A stretch of 34,381 nt of DNA from Acidobacteriota bacterium (GTDB lineage: Bacteria > Acidobacteriota > Thermoanaerobaculia > Multivoradales > J023), in NCBI GenBank assembly GCA_003697015.1, contig RFGL01000207.1:1-34381 (forward strand). Direction: 5' to 3'. The position numbers and the translations under genes are program-made. Under the pieces are notes generated by a model. The model saw nothing but the letters and a program-made list of their open reading frames with translations. It searched no databases and was not told the origin of the DNA. Positions 1 to 11,625 of this stretch are shown here, one piece after another. Each line of letters opens with the position of its first letter. Position 1 is the first letter of the stretch.

Positions 1-989
1 CGGTGGAGGAGAAAGGCGGCTTGCAGGGCGCGCTGCACCGCCGACGACATGCCGTCGGTGCCGAGGCCGACGCGGCAGCCGAGGCCGGCGACGCGCGGCA
101 CGTCGAGACGGCCGACGCCATTGTTGGCGTTCGACTCCGGGTTGTGGATCACCGTCGCGCCGCGGCGGGCGATGGTCTCGTACTCCGCCGGCCGGAGGTG
201 GATGCCGTGGGCGAGGAGGGCGCCCTCGTCGAGCAGGCCGAAGCGCTCCAGGCGCTCGACCGGACGGATGCCGAAGGCGTCTTCGGTCGCCGTGACGTCG
301 ACCGGATCCTCCGCCAGGTGGACGTGGCAGCCGGCCCCCGCGGGGCGCCGGCGGGCGACCTCCTCCAGGGTCTCGTCGCGCAGGGTGAAGCTGGCGTGGA
401 GGCCGAAGACGCCGCGGATGCGCGGGTGGTGGCGCCGCGCCTCAAGGAAGCGCAGGTTCTCCTCGATCCCCGCCCGCGCCTGCCGGCGGCCGTTGCGGTC
501 GGTGACCTCGTAGCACAAGACCGCCGACAGCCCCGCCTCCTCGATCGCCGCGGCGATCTCGTCCAGGCTGCCGTCGATCGCCGACGGCGAGGCGTGGTGG
601 TCGAAGATGGTGGTGTTGCCCCAGCGGATCGACTCGGCGGCGCCGAGGGCGGCGGAGATGCGCACGGTCTCGGCGTCGAGGGCGCGGTCGAGGCGCCACC
701 ACAGGCGGTCGAGCACCTCGGGGAAGTTGCGCATCGGCGCCCCCGGGTCGAGGCCGCGGGCGAGGGCGGAGTAGAGGTGGTGGTGGAGGTTGACGAAGCC
801 CGGCAGGATGACGCCGCCGCGGGCGTCGAGCCGCGCCGCGGCGGGGAAGCGCGCCGCCAGCTCCTCCTCCGGTCCGACGGCGACGATGCGCTCGGTCGTC
901 CACGCCACCGCGCCGCGGGCGATCACCCGCCCCCCCGCCAGGCGGGTGACGACGGTGCCGTTGGCCAGCAGGGTGGTCGTCTGCGTCAT
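1..989 (-). CDS. ssnA: SsnA-type aminohydrolase, C-terminus beyond window
   Basis: This is a metal-dependent amidohydrolase of the SsnA family; 329 residues are visible and roughly the last 110 lie outside the window. The reading begins MTQTTTLLANGTVVT and shows the family's landmarks in order: a histidine-rich LHHHLYSALARGL metal site, the block LWWRLDRALD that is also found in E. coli SsnA, DHHASPSAIDGSL, GLHASFTL, CHVHLAEDP, LAHGIHL, HNPESNANNGVG and GLGTDGMS. SsnA is genetically linked to selenium-dependent molybdenum hydroxylases and to anaerobic purine catabolism; its exact substrate is not settled, though its relatives deaminate or hydrolyse cyclic amidines. It follows the allantoinase-like gene by 18 bases on the same strand, so it is surely co-transcribed. 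The ribosome-binding match (AGGA about 13 bases upstream) is weak, which fits coupling to the upstream gene. Confidence 0.92.
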   Translation of the reverse strand, partial: MTQTTTLLANGTVVTRLAGGRVIARGAVAWTTERIVAVGPEEELAARFPAAARLDARGGVILPGFVNLHHHLYSALARGLDPGAPMRNFPEVLDRLWWRLDRALDAETVRISAALGAAESIRWGNTTIFDHHASPSAIDGSLDEIAAAIEEAGLSAVLCYEVTDRNGRRQARAGIEENLRFLEARRHHPRIRGVFGLHASFTLRDETLEEVARRRPAGAGCHVHLAEDPVDVTATEDAFGIRPVERLERFGLLDEGALLAHGIHLRPAEYETIARRGATVIHNPESNANNGVGRLDVPRVAGLGCRVGLGTDGMSSAVQRALQAAFLLH

Positions 990-1007
990 CGCGGGTCAGG
1001 AGCTTCC

Positions 1008-2399
1008 TCAGCAGCGACTCTCGCGCCGCACCCACTCGCCGGTGCCGGGGGGGGCGAAGTGCTCGCCGCCGGCGCGGCGCTGGTAGGCGAGCCGGCCGCG
1101 GACGTAGAGGGCGCGGACGCGGCCGGTCAACAGCTGGCCTTCGTGGGGGGTGTAGCGGTTCAGGTTGTGCAGCTCGCCGGCGCGCACGGTCCAGGTCTCA
1201 TCCGGATCGAAGACCACCAGGTCGGCGTCGAGGCCGGGGGCGAGGCGGCCCTTGCGGCGCTCGATGCCGAAGAAGCGGGCGGGGGCGGAGGCGGTGACCT
1301 CGACCAGGCGCTCGAGGGTGATGCGGCCCTTGCGCACCCCTTCGGAGTAGAGGTACGGCAGCATCAGCTCGACCCCGGGGACGCCGCCGTAGTCGGTCCA
1401 GATCGAGCCGGTGTGCTTCTCCTCCGGCCACTGACCGGCGGCGTGATCGGTGGCGACGTAGTCGAGCTCGCCGCTCGCCACCCCCTGCCACAGGCGCTTC
1501 TGGTCGGCGGCGGACTTGACCACCGGCGCGGTTTTGAGCACCGCCCCCTGCGCCGCCAGGTCCTCGTCGGTGAAGGCGAGGAAATGGGGGCAGGTCTCCC
1601 CCGACATCGGCAGGCCCTCCTCCTTGGCCCCGGCGATGAGGTCGAGCGCCCGGCCGGTGCCGACGTGGACGATGTGCACCCGCGCGCCGGTCTCGCGGCA
1701 CAGCTGGCGCATCGTCGCCACGGCGTTGATCTCCGCTTCCGCCGGGCGCGAGGCGGCGTAGTCGAGGGGGCGCTCGCGGCCGGCGGAGCGCAGGCGCTCG
1801 GTCAGGGCGTGGACCAGCTCCCGGTCTTCGGCATGCACCCCGACCGGTACCCCGAGTCTGGCCGCCTCCGCCAGCACCGCCCGCAGCTGCTCGCGGCCGA
1901 GGTCGCGGAAGGTGTCCATGCCCGAGAGCATGTAGACCTTGATCGATCCCACCCCGGCCTCGGCGATCTCCCGCAGGTGCTCGCGCCAGTCGGGCTCGGC
2001 CATCGAGTTCTCGCACACCCCGCCCCAGAGCATGAAATCGACGTGGGCCTTGGGGCGGATCACCGACAGCTTGTTGTCGAGGGCGCTGCCGCGGGTCACC
2101 GGCGGAAGGGTGGTGCAGGGCATGTCGACGACGCAGGAGACGCCGCCGGCGGCCGCCGCCCGGGTGCCGCTGGCGAAGGTTTCGCGGTGGGTGAATCCCG
2201 GATCGTCGAAGTGGACGTGACCGTCGATCACCCCGGGCAGCACCAGCGCGCCGCCGAGGTCGATGCGTTCCTCGTCGCCGCCGTCGCCGTCCGCCGGCGC
2301 CGCGAGCGCCACGATGCGGCCGCCGTCGACCAGGATCTCCGCCTCCCGGACGTCGTTGCCGTGATCGGGGATCCGCAGATTGACGAATCGCTGGCGCAT
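1008..2399 (-). CDS. allB: Allantoinase-like cyclic amidohydrolase (AllB/hydantoinase superfamily)
   Basis: This 463-residue cyclic amidohydrolase should open a ureide or hydantoin ring, most likely allantoin to allantoate. All binuclear metal ligands are visible: H61 and H63 (DGHVHF), the carbamylatable K154 (SIKVYML), H189 (VGVHAED), H245 (VHVGT) and D318 (ATDHAA). DMPCTTLPPVT and GETCPHFLAF resemble allantoinases more than D-hydantoinases. In related clusters this slot is often called hydA or hyuA. I chose the ATG at 2399 because AGAGGA sits about 7 bases upstream; an in-frame start 30 bases earlier has no such support. The gene lies 31 bases after ygfK and 18 before ssnA, in one operon. 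Substrate is inferred; amidohydrolase identity is firm. Confidence 0.88.
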   Translation of the reverse strand: MRQRFVNLRIPDHGNDVREAEILVDGGRIVALAAPADGDGGDEERIDLGGALVLPGVIDGHVHFDDPGFTHRETFASGTRAAAAGGVSCVVDMPCTTLPPVTRGSALDNKLSVIRPKAHVDFMLWGGVCENSMAEPDWREHLREIAEAGVGSIKVYMLSGMDTFRDLGREQLRAVLAEAARLGVPVGVHAEDRELVHALTERLRSAGRERPLDYAASRPAEAEINAVATMRQLCRETGARVHIVHVGTGRALDLIAGAKEEGLPMSGETCPHFLAFTDEDLAAQGAVLKTAPVVKSAADQKRLWQGVASGELDYVATDHAAGQWPEEKHTGSIWTDYGGVPGVELMLPYLYSEGVRKGRITLERLVEVTASAPARFFGIERRKGRLAPGLDADLVVFDPDETWTVRAGELHNLNRYTPHEGQLLTGRVRALYVRGRLAYQRRAGGEHFAPPGTGEWVRRESRC

Positions 2400-2430
2400 G
2401 GATTTCCTCTCGACTACACCCGCCGGCACC

Positions 2431-4548
<2,118 letters not shown>

Positions 4549-4569
4549 CGTTACCTCGTAGTTGCCGCC

Positions 4570-4575
4570 ATTCTA
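4570..4575 (-). promoter_or_regulatory. Candidate -10 element upstream of ygfK
   Basis: On the minus strand the hexamer TAGAAT lies 21 bases before the ygfK start codon. A transcript begun about 7 bases downstream would have a short leader carrying the GAGG ribosome-binding site. No convincing -35 hexamer is present at 16-18 bases. If real, it would let ygfK-allB-ssnA be expressed independently of xdh and of the intervening ATPase. Confidence 0.35.
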
Positions 4576-4717
4576 CCCCGACTCCCCCGGGCCCGCCGGC
4601 GAAACCGATCCCCGGCGAGCCGCCGCCGCGATTGTTCGCTGATCCGCTGGCGGAAAGCTCGCCATCGGCGGCGTAGGCCTGGGTGAGATGCCCACGCGCA
4701 CGGCTTCGCTCCGCGCC

Positions 4718-5869
4718 TCAGCGACCACGTCGCAAGCGCTCGATCGCCCAGCCGAGATCGGCCGCTGCCCGCCGCTCGTCGCCGGCGGACCGGGGCGTTT
4801 GGGTGATCAGCCATCGTCGGGTCGCCCCTACGAGGTCGGCCACTTTGTCCAGGCGGCTCAGGTCGGCGAGGCTCGGCGAGGCGGTCAACTTGGCCTCGAT
4901 CGCCCACAACTCACCTTCCGTCTCCACAACCAGGTCGATCTCGTAGCCATCGCGGGTCCGCAGGTAGTAACCCTGATGGGGAATTCCAAGAGCGCTCAGG
5001 TGGCCGAGGATCTGCTCGATGACGAAGCCCTCCCAAGAGGCGCCGACCCAGGGCTGCACCAGGAGCGAGGAGCGATCGGCGACGTTGAGCAGGGAGTGAA
5101 GGACCCCGCTGTCCCGCCAGAAGATCTTCGGGCTCTTGACCAGGCGCTTCTTGACGTTGGCGTGAAACGACGGCAGCCGGCGCACCAGGAAGGCGCCTTC
5201 GAGGTAGTCGACGTAGCGATCCACCGTGTGGTACGAGAGCCCTAGGCTCCTGCCGAGCTGGGAGGCGTTCCAAGTCTGGCCGTGGAGCGCGGCGAGCATC
5301 CGAATCAGGCGCAAGGTCTGCTGCGGACGGGCCGTGAGGCCCCACTCCGGTAGATCGCGCAACGCCAGGAGCTGGAGATAATCCGCCTGCCAGCGTGGGA
5401 AGGCTGTGGCATCCAGGATGCCGCCGTCCGGAAACCCGCCGGTGAGCCAGAGATGCTCCGGCACGGCTGCCGGCGGCACCTCGCTCCACAGAAACGGCGT
5501 CAGCTCGATCAACGACAGACGCCCGGCCAAGGACTCGGAGACGCGCGTCATCAGGGCCGGCGACACCGAGCCCAGGAGGAGGAATCGCCCGTTGCGCCGC
5601 CGGTCCCGGTCGATGGCGCCGCGGAGGCGAGGAAAAACCTCAGGCCCTGCCTGCGCTTCGTCGAGGATCACCAGCTCCCGCCCGGCCACCACCCGCGACC
5701 ACTCGAGGTCGAGACGCAATCGTTCCGACTCCTGCTCGAGATCGAAGTAGACGTCGCTCAGGGACCTCGCCAGGGTGGTCTTGCCCGACTGGCGAGGGCC
5801 GATGAGGGCTACCGCCGGCGACGTTGCGAGTCTTCGGCGGAGCAGAGAATGGACGAGCCGCGGCCGCAT
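4718..5869 (-). CDS. AAA ATPase with C-terminal DUF4143 domain
   Basis: This 383-residue protein belongs to the widespread AAA_14/DUF4143 ATPase family, whose function is poorly known. Residues 24-31 (GPRQSGKT) are the Walker A loop, and ELVILDEAQ with D70/E71 is Walker B; LLGSVSPAL resembles a sensor-1 strand. From about residue 165 comes the DUF4143 region: a winged-helix-like segment (ASQLGRSLGLSYHTVDRYVD), then a nuclease-fold-like tail with IFWRDSGVLHSLL, SWEGFVIEQIL, EIDLVVE and IEAKLT. Length is normal and the gene looks intact. It interrupts the purine operon between xdh and ygfK, and its promoter region is the most AT-rich patch nearby, so recent insertion is likely. Such genes are mobile and often found as scattered paralogues; a broken relative lies at 20393-21165. 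Confidence 0.9.
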   Translation of the reverse strand: MRPRLVHSLLRRRLATSPAVALIGPRQSGKTTLARSLSDVYFDLEQESERLRLDLEWSRVVAGRELVILDEAQAGPEVFPRLRGAIDRDRRRNGRFLLLGSVSPALMTRVSESLAGRLSLIELTPFLWSEVPPAAVPEHLWLTGGFPDGGILDATAFPRWQADYLQLLALRDLPEWGLTARPQQTLRLIRMLAALHGQTWNASQLGRSLGLSYHTVDRYVDYLEGAFLVRRLPSFHANVKKRLVKSPKIFWRDSGVLHSLLNVADRSSLLVQPWVGASWEGFVIEQILGHLSALGIPHQGYYLRTRDGYEIDLVVETEGELWAIEAKLTASPSLADLSRLDKVADLVGATRRWLITQTPRSAGDERRAAADLGWAIERLRRGR

Positions 5870-5875
5870 TCTTGC

Positions 5876-5903
5876 ATTATAGAATCGGATTTCTAATTTG
5901 CAA
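5876..5903 (-). promoter_or_regulatory. Sigma-70 type promoter of the DUF4143 ATPase, apparently leaderless
   Basis: On the minus strand TTGCAA (5898-5903) and a perfect TATAAT (5876-5881) are separated by 16 bases. The -10 box ends only 6 bases before the ATG at 5869, so transcription should start at or next to the A of the start codon, and there is no Shine-Dalgarno sequence. The local sequence is AT-rich in an otherwise GC-rich window. Confidence 0.6.
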
Positions 5904-5912
5904 GTCGCGGCG

Positions 5913-8564
<2,652 letters not shown>

Positions 8565-8593
8565 CGCCTTCACCTCCTCGTGCCGGATCGCTC

Positions 8594-8599
8594 ATCTTA
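8594..8599 (-). promoter_or_regulatory. Weak candidate -10 element upstream of xdh
   Basis: TAAGAT on the minus strand ends 29 bases before the xdh ATG, placing a start site suitably ahead of the strong AGGAGGTGA ribosome-binding site. No good -35 hexamer is seen at the expected distance, so this is only a candidate. Confidence 0.25.
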
Positions 8600-8648
8600 C
8601 CGCATGCCCGGCAGCGGGCCGAATCCGTCGCCTGCGGCGTCGACGGCA

Positions 8649-8677
8649 TTGCTCTCCGGCGCCCGTACCACTAGGAT
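8649..8677 (+). promoter_or_regulatory. Candidate promoter of the tdh-kbl operon
   Basis: TTGCTC (8649-8654) and TAGGAT (8672-8677) are spaced by 17 bases. Only 11 bases separate the -10 box from the tdh ATG and there is no Shine-Dalgarno sequence, so the message would have a leader of a few bases at most. Confidence 0.45.
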
Positions 8678-8688
8678 GAGCGCCGCCG

Positions 8689-9645
8689 ATGAAGAAGATC
8701 CTGGTCACCGGCGCCCTCGGGCAGATCGGCACCGAGCTGGTCGCCGCCCTGCGGGCGCGTTACGGCCGCCGGCAGGTGGTCGCCTCGGACATCCGCATGC
8801 CGTCGCGGGAGGAGATCGCCGACGGGCCCTTCGAGCACCTCGACTGCACCCGCCAGCTGCAGCTGCAGGAGGTGGTGACCCGCCACCGGGTCGACGCCAT
8901 CTTCCATCTGGCGGCCCTGCTGTCGGCGGTGGCGGAGGAAAAGCCGCAGGTGGCCTGGGAGGTCAACCTCGGGAGCCTCTACCGGGTGCTCGAGCTGGCC
9001 CGCCAGCAGGAGTGCGCGGTATTCACCCCGAGCTCGATCGGCGCCTTCGGGCCGACGACGCCGAAGGTGCGCACGCCGCAGGACACGATCCAGCGTCCGA
9101 CCACCATGTACGGGGTCACCAAGGTGGCGGGGGAGCTGCTCTGCGACTACTACTTCCACCGCTTCGGCGTCGACGCGCGCGGGCTGCGTTTCCCGGGCCT
9201 GATCTCCCACGCCGCGCCGCCGGGAGGCGGCACCACCGACTACGCGGTGGAGATCTTCTACGAGGCCATCCGCCATCGCCGCTACACCTGCTTCCTGCGT
9301 CCCGACACCCGTCTCGACATGATGTACATGCCGGACGCCATCCGCGCCGCCATCGAGCTGATGGAAGCCGACGCCGCGCGTCTCGAGCATCGCAACGCGT
9401 TCAACGTCACCGCCATGAGCATCACCCCCGAAGAGCTGGCGGCGGCGATCGCCGAGGAGATCCCGGGCTTCACCGTCAGCTATCGGGTGGACCCGGTGCG
9501 CCAGGCGATCGCCGACTCCTGGCCCGACAGCATCGACGACGGCGCGGCGCGGCGGGAGTGGGGCTGGCGGCCGGAGTACGACCTGAAGCGTCTGACCCGC
9601 GACATGATCGCCCACTTACGCCCCAAGCTGGAGGCTGCCGGCTAG
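8689..9645 (+). CDS. tdh: L-threonine 3-dehydrogenase, short-chain/epimerase type
   Basis: This 318-residue NAD-dependent dehydrogenase should oxidise L-threonine to 2-amino-3-ketobutyrate. It is the epimerase-fold form, not the zinc alcohol-dehydrogenase form of E. coli. The N-terminal Rossmann loop is GALGQIG (G8-G14), the catalytic pair is Y141 and K145 in MYGVTK, and FPGLISHAAPPGGGTTDYAV and YTCFLRPDTR are signatures of this threonine dehydrogenase subgroup among the extended SDR proteins. The length is typical. It starts 125 bases from the divergent xdh and is followed 19 bases later by kbl, whose product uses the unstable ketobutyrate; the pairing confirms the assignment. Confidence 0.95.
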   Translation: MKKILVTGALGQIGTELVAALRARYGRRQVVASDIRMPSREEIADGPFEHLDCTRQLQLQEVVTRHRVDAIFHLAALLSAVAEEKPQVAWEVNLGSLYRVLELARQQECAVFTPSSIGAFGPTTPKVRTPQDTIQRPTTMYGVTKVAGELLCDYYFHRFGVDARGLRFPGLISHAAPPGGGTTDYAVEIFYEAIRHRRYTCFLRPDTRLDMMYMPDAIRAAIELMEADAARLEHRNAFNVTAMSITPEELAAAIAEEIPGFTVSYRVDPVRQAIADSWPDSIDDGAARREWGWRPEYDLKRLTRDMIAHLRPKLEAAG

Positions 9646-9664
9646 GCGGCCGAGGAGAGACGTC

Positions 9665-10918
9665 ATGCCCTGTGACCGATTGCTCGCCACCCTGACCGCC
9701 GAGCTCGAGGAACTCGCCGCCCGCGGTACCCTCAAAGGCAAGGAGCAGGTGATCACCAAGGTGATCCCCGGCCACGACGAGATCGGCTCGCGCTACCGGC
9801 TGGCGGGCGAGGGCGACCGGCTCTTCATGCGGATGAACGCCAACAACTACCTCGGGCTGTCCCTGCGCCCGGAGGTGACGGCGGCGGAGGACGAGACCGC
9901 CTGGGCCTTCGGCACCGGCCCCGGGGCGGTGCGCTTCATCAGCGGCACCTACGTCCAGCACGTCGAGCTCGAAGAGCGCCTGGCGGCCTTTCACGAGCGC
10001 CAGGCGGGGATGATCTTCAGCTCCGCCTACGCCACCACCCTCGGCGTGCTGGTGCCGCTGATCGACGGCGAGACCGCGGTGATCAGCGACGAGCTCAACC
10101 ACAACTGCATCATCAACGCCATGCGCCTGGCGCGGCCCCAGGCCAAGCACATCTACCGCCACAACGACCTGGCGGACCTGAAGTCGAAGCTCGAAGCCGC
10201 CGCCGGCGCCGGCAGCCGGCGGGCCCTGGTGGTCAGCGACGGGGTCTTCAGCATGCGGGGCGACTTCGCGCCGCTCAAGGAGATCATGCGGCTGGCGCGG
10301 CGCTACGACGAGCGCTTCCCCGACAACGTGCTGGTGGTGATCGACGACTCCCACGGCGTCGGCGCGTTCGGCACCAGCGGCCGCGGCACCGAGGAGCACA
10401 CCCGCTGCCGCGGCGACGAGCGGCCGGATCTCCTGATCGGCACCCTCGGCAAGGCGCTGGGGGTCAACGGCGGGTACGTCGTCGGCCCGGAGCTCATCCT
10501 GCGCTATCTGCGCGAGACCGCCATCACCTACATCTACTCCAACCCGATCACCCCGGCCGAGGCGGCCGCCGCCATCCAGGCGCTGGCGATCCTCGACAGC
10601 GGCGAGGGCAAGCGCCTGCTGGCGCACCTGCGCGCGATGACCCGGCGCTTCGAGCGCGGCCTCGTCGAGCTCGGCTACGAGACCATCCCCGGGCCCCACC
10701 CGGTGACCCCGGTGATGGTGCGCGACACCGCCAAGACCATCGCCCTGGTGGACCACCTCTTCCAAAACGGCATCCTCGCCACCGGCCTCAAGTACCCGGT
10801 GGTGCCGCGGGGCGACGAGAGCATCCGCTTTCAGATCTCCGCCGATCACAAGGCCGCCGACATCGACCTCTGCCTCGAGGCCCTGGCGTCGTTCCCCGGC
10901 CGGCCGAAGGCCGATTGA
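9665..10918 (+). CDS. kbl: 2-amino-3-ketobutyrate CoA ligase (glycine C-acetyltransferase)
   Basis: This 417-residue PLP enzyme of the alpha-oxoamine synthase family cleaves 2-amino-3-ketobutyrate with CoA to glycine and acetyl-CoA, completing threonine degradation begun by the preceding tdh. Visible landmarks are NANNYLGL near the N-terminus, FISGTYVQHVELE, DELNHNCIINAMRL, VIDDSHGVGAFG (the PLP-contacting Asp-Asp-Ser-His), and the Schiff-base lysine K263 in GTLGKALG. The substrate-typical YIYSNPITPAEAAA follows. An AGGAGA ribosome-binding site precedes the ATG, and the 19-base gap to tdh marks a two-gene operon. Confidence 0.95.
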   Translation: MPCDRLLATLTAELEELAARGTLKGKEQVITKVIPGHDEIGSRYRLAGEGDRLFMRMNANNYLGLSLRPEVTAAEDETAWAFGTGPGAVRFISGTYVQHVELEERLAAFHERQAGMIFSSAYATTLGVLVPLIDGETAVISDELNHNCIINAMRLARPQAKHIYRHNDLADLKSKLEAAAGAGSRRALVVSDGVFSMRGDFAPLKEIMRLARRYDERFPDNVLVVIDDSHGVGAFGTSGRGTEEHTRCRGDERPDLLIGTLGKALGVNGGYVVGPELILRYLRETAITYIYSNPITPAEAAAAIQALAILDSGEGKRLLAHLRAMTRRFERGLVELGYETIPGPHPVTPVMVRDTAKTIALVDHLFQNGILATGLKYPVVPRGDESIRFQISADHKAADIDLCLEALASFPGRPKAD

Positions 10919-10947
10919 GCGGACCGCCGGCGGAGTCAAGCGACGAG

Positions 10948-10975
10948 CGGCCGCGCGGCGCCCGCAGCGCGGCCG
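10948..10975 (+). terminator. Hairpin after kbl, candidate terminator
   Basis: A perfect 9-bp GC stem (CGGCCGCGC pairing with GCGCGGCCG) with a 10-base loop begins 29 bases after the kbl stop. There is no U tract, so it is a candidate only. Confidence 0.35.
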
Positions 10976-11016
10976 GCGTCCCGCCGTGCAGGCGATCCCT
11001 GCCGGCCGCCGATTCG

Positions 11017-11025
11017 TGGTATGCT
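11017..11025 (+). promoter_or_regulatory. Extended -10 candidate before the exported-protein operon
   Basis: TGGTATGCT matches the extended -10 pattern (TG, one base, then TATGCT). No -35 match is evident, as is common for extended -10 promoters. The leader would be about 135 bases long. It includes a 7-bp stem with 5-base loop at 11100-11118 (GCCAACC/GGTTGGC) and a good AGGAG ribosome-binding site 6 to 7 bases before the ATG at 11167. Confidence 0.35.
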
Positions 11026-11166
11026 CGCAGCATCATCCAGGACCGTTTCGCAAGGAACGAGCGGATCGAGCACGGCCGCGCGCAAGCACGAGCCGAGCAG
11101 CCAACCGGGAGGGTTGGCGTTCGTTGAAATCCATTTAGGAGCGAATTCACGCAAAAGGAGTTACCG

Positions 11167-11625
11167 ATGCGCAAACGAGGTCGAACCCTTCTCGCACTGG
11201 CGGGGCTGATCCTGCTGGCGATGCCGGCGCTGGCGGCGGAGCCGCCGGCCGCCGGCGACGACGCGCCGGCGGCGGAGCCGGCGGCGAGCCGCACCTACGT
11301 CGTCAACGGCACCACCATCACCTGGAATCCGGGCCGCAAGCAGTACCAGGCGCCGTCGGCGGAGCAGCATGCGCTCCTCGCCCAGGCGCTGGCCGCGCTG
11401 CTGGCCGAGAAGGCGGCGGCGGGCAAGCTGCCGTTGACCAAGAAGGCGGAAGTCGAGGTGCTGCCCAACGGCATGCGCCGGCTGCGCGCCACCCCCGACA
11501 TGATCAACGTCGCCCTCGTGCGCGTCGGTCGCGACGGCGAGCTGGTCGCCGCCTGCACCGACGACCCGGAGGCGGCCCGGCAAGCCCTCGCGGCGCCGCT
11601 GCGCGAGGACGGGGAGGAGCGGTAA
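11167..11625 (+). CDS. Small exported protein of unknown function
   Basis: I do not recognise a firm family for this 152-residue protein. A clear Sec signal peptide occupies residues 1-24 (MRKRGRT, a leucine/alanine core, then MPALA before AEPP). After an Ala/Pro-rich linker comes a compact domain: TYVVNGTTITWNPGRKQYQ, a helical alanine/leucine segment, and a C-terminal strand pattern (NVALVRVGRDGELVAACTDD) with a single Cys. The tail is reminiscent of small domains that accompany exported proteases in Acidobacteria-like genomes, but I could not verify that. The start has a strong AGGAG ribosome-binding site. Its stop codon shares one base with the start of the next gene (TAATG), so the two are translationally coupled, and it may be a partner, inhibitor or chaperone of that protease. 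Confidence 0.75.
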   Translation: MRKRGRTLLALAGLILLAMPALAAEPPAAGDDAPAAEPAASRTYVVNGTTITWNPGRKQYQAPSAEQHALLAQALAALLAEKAAAGKLPLTKKAEVEVLPNGMRRLRATPDMINVALVRVGRDGELVAACTDDPEAARQALAAPLREDGEER

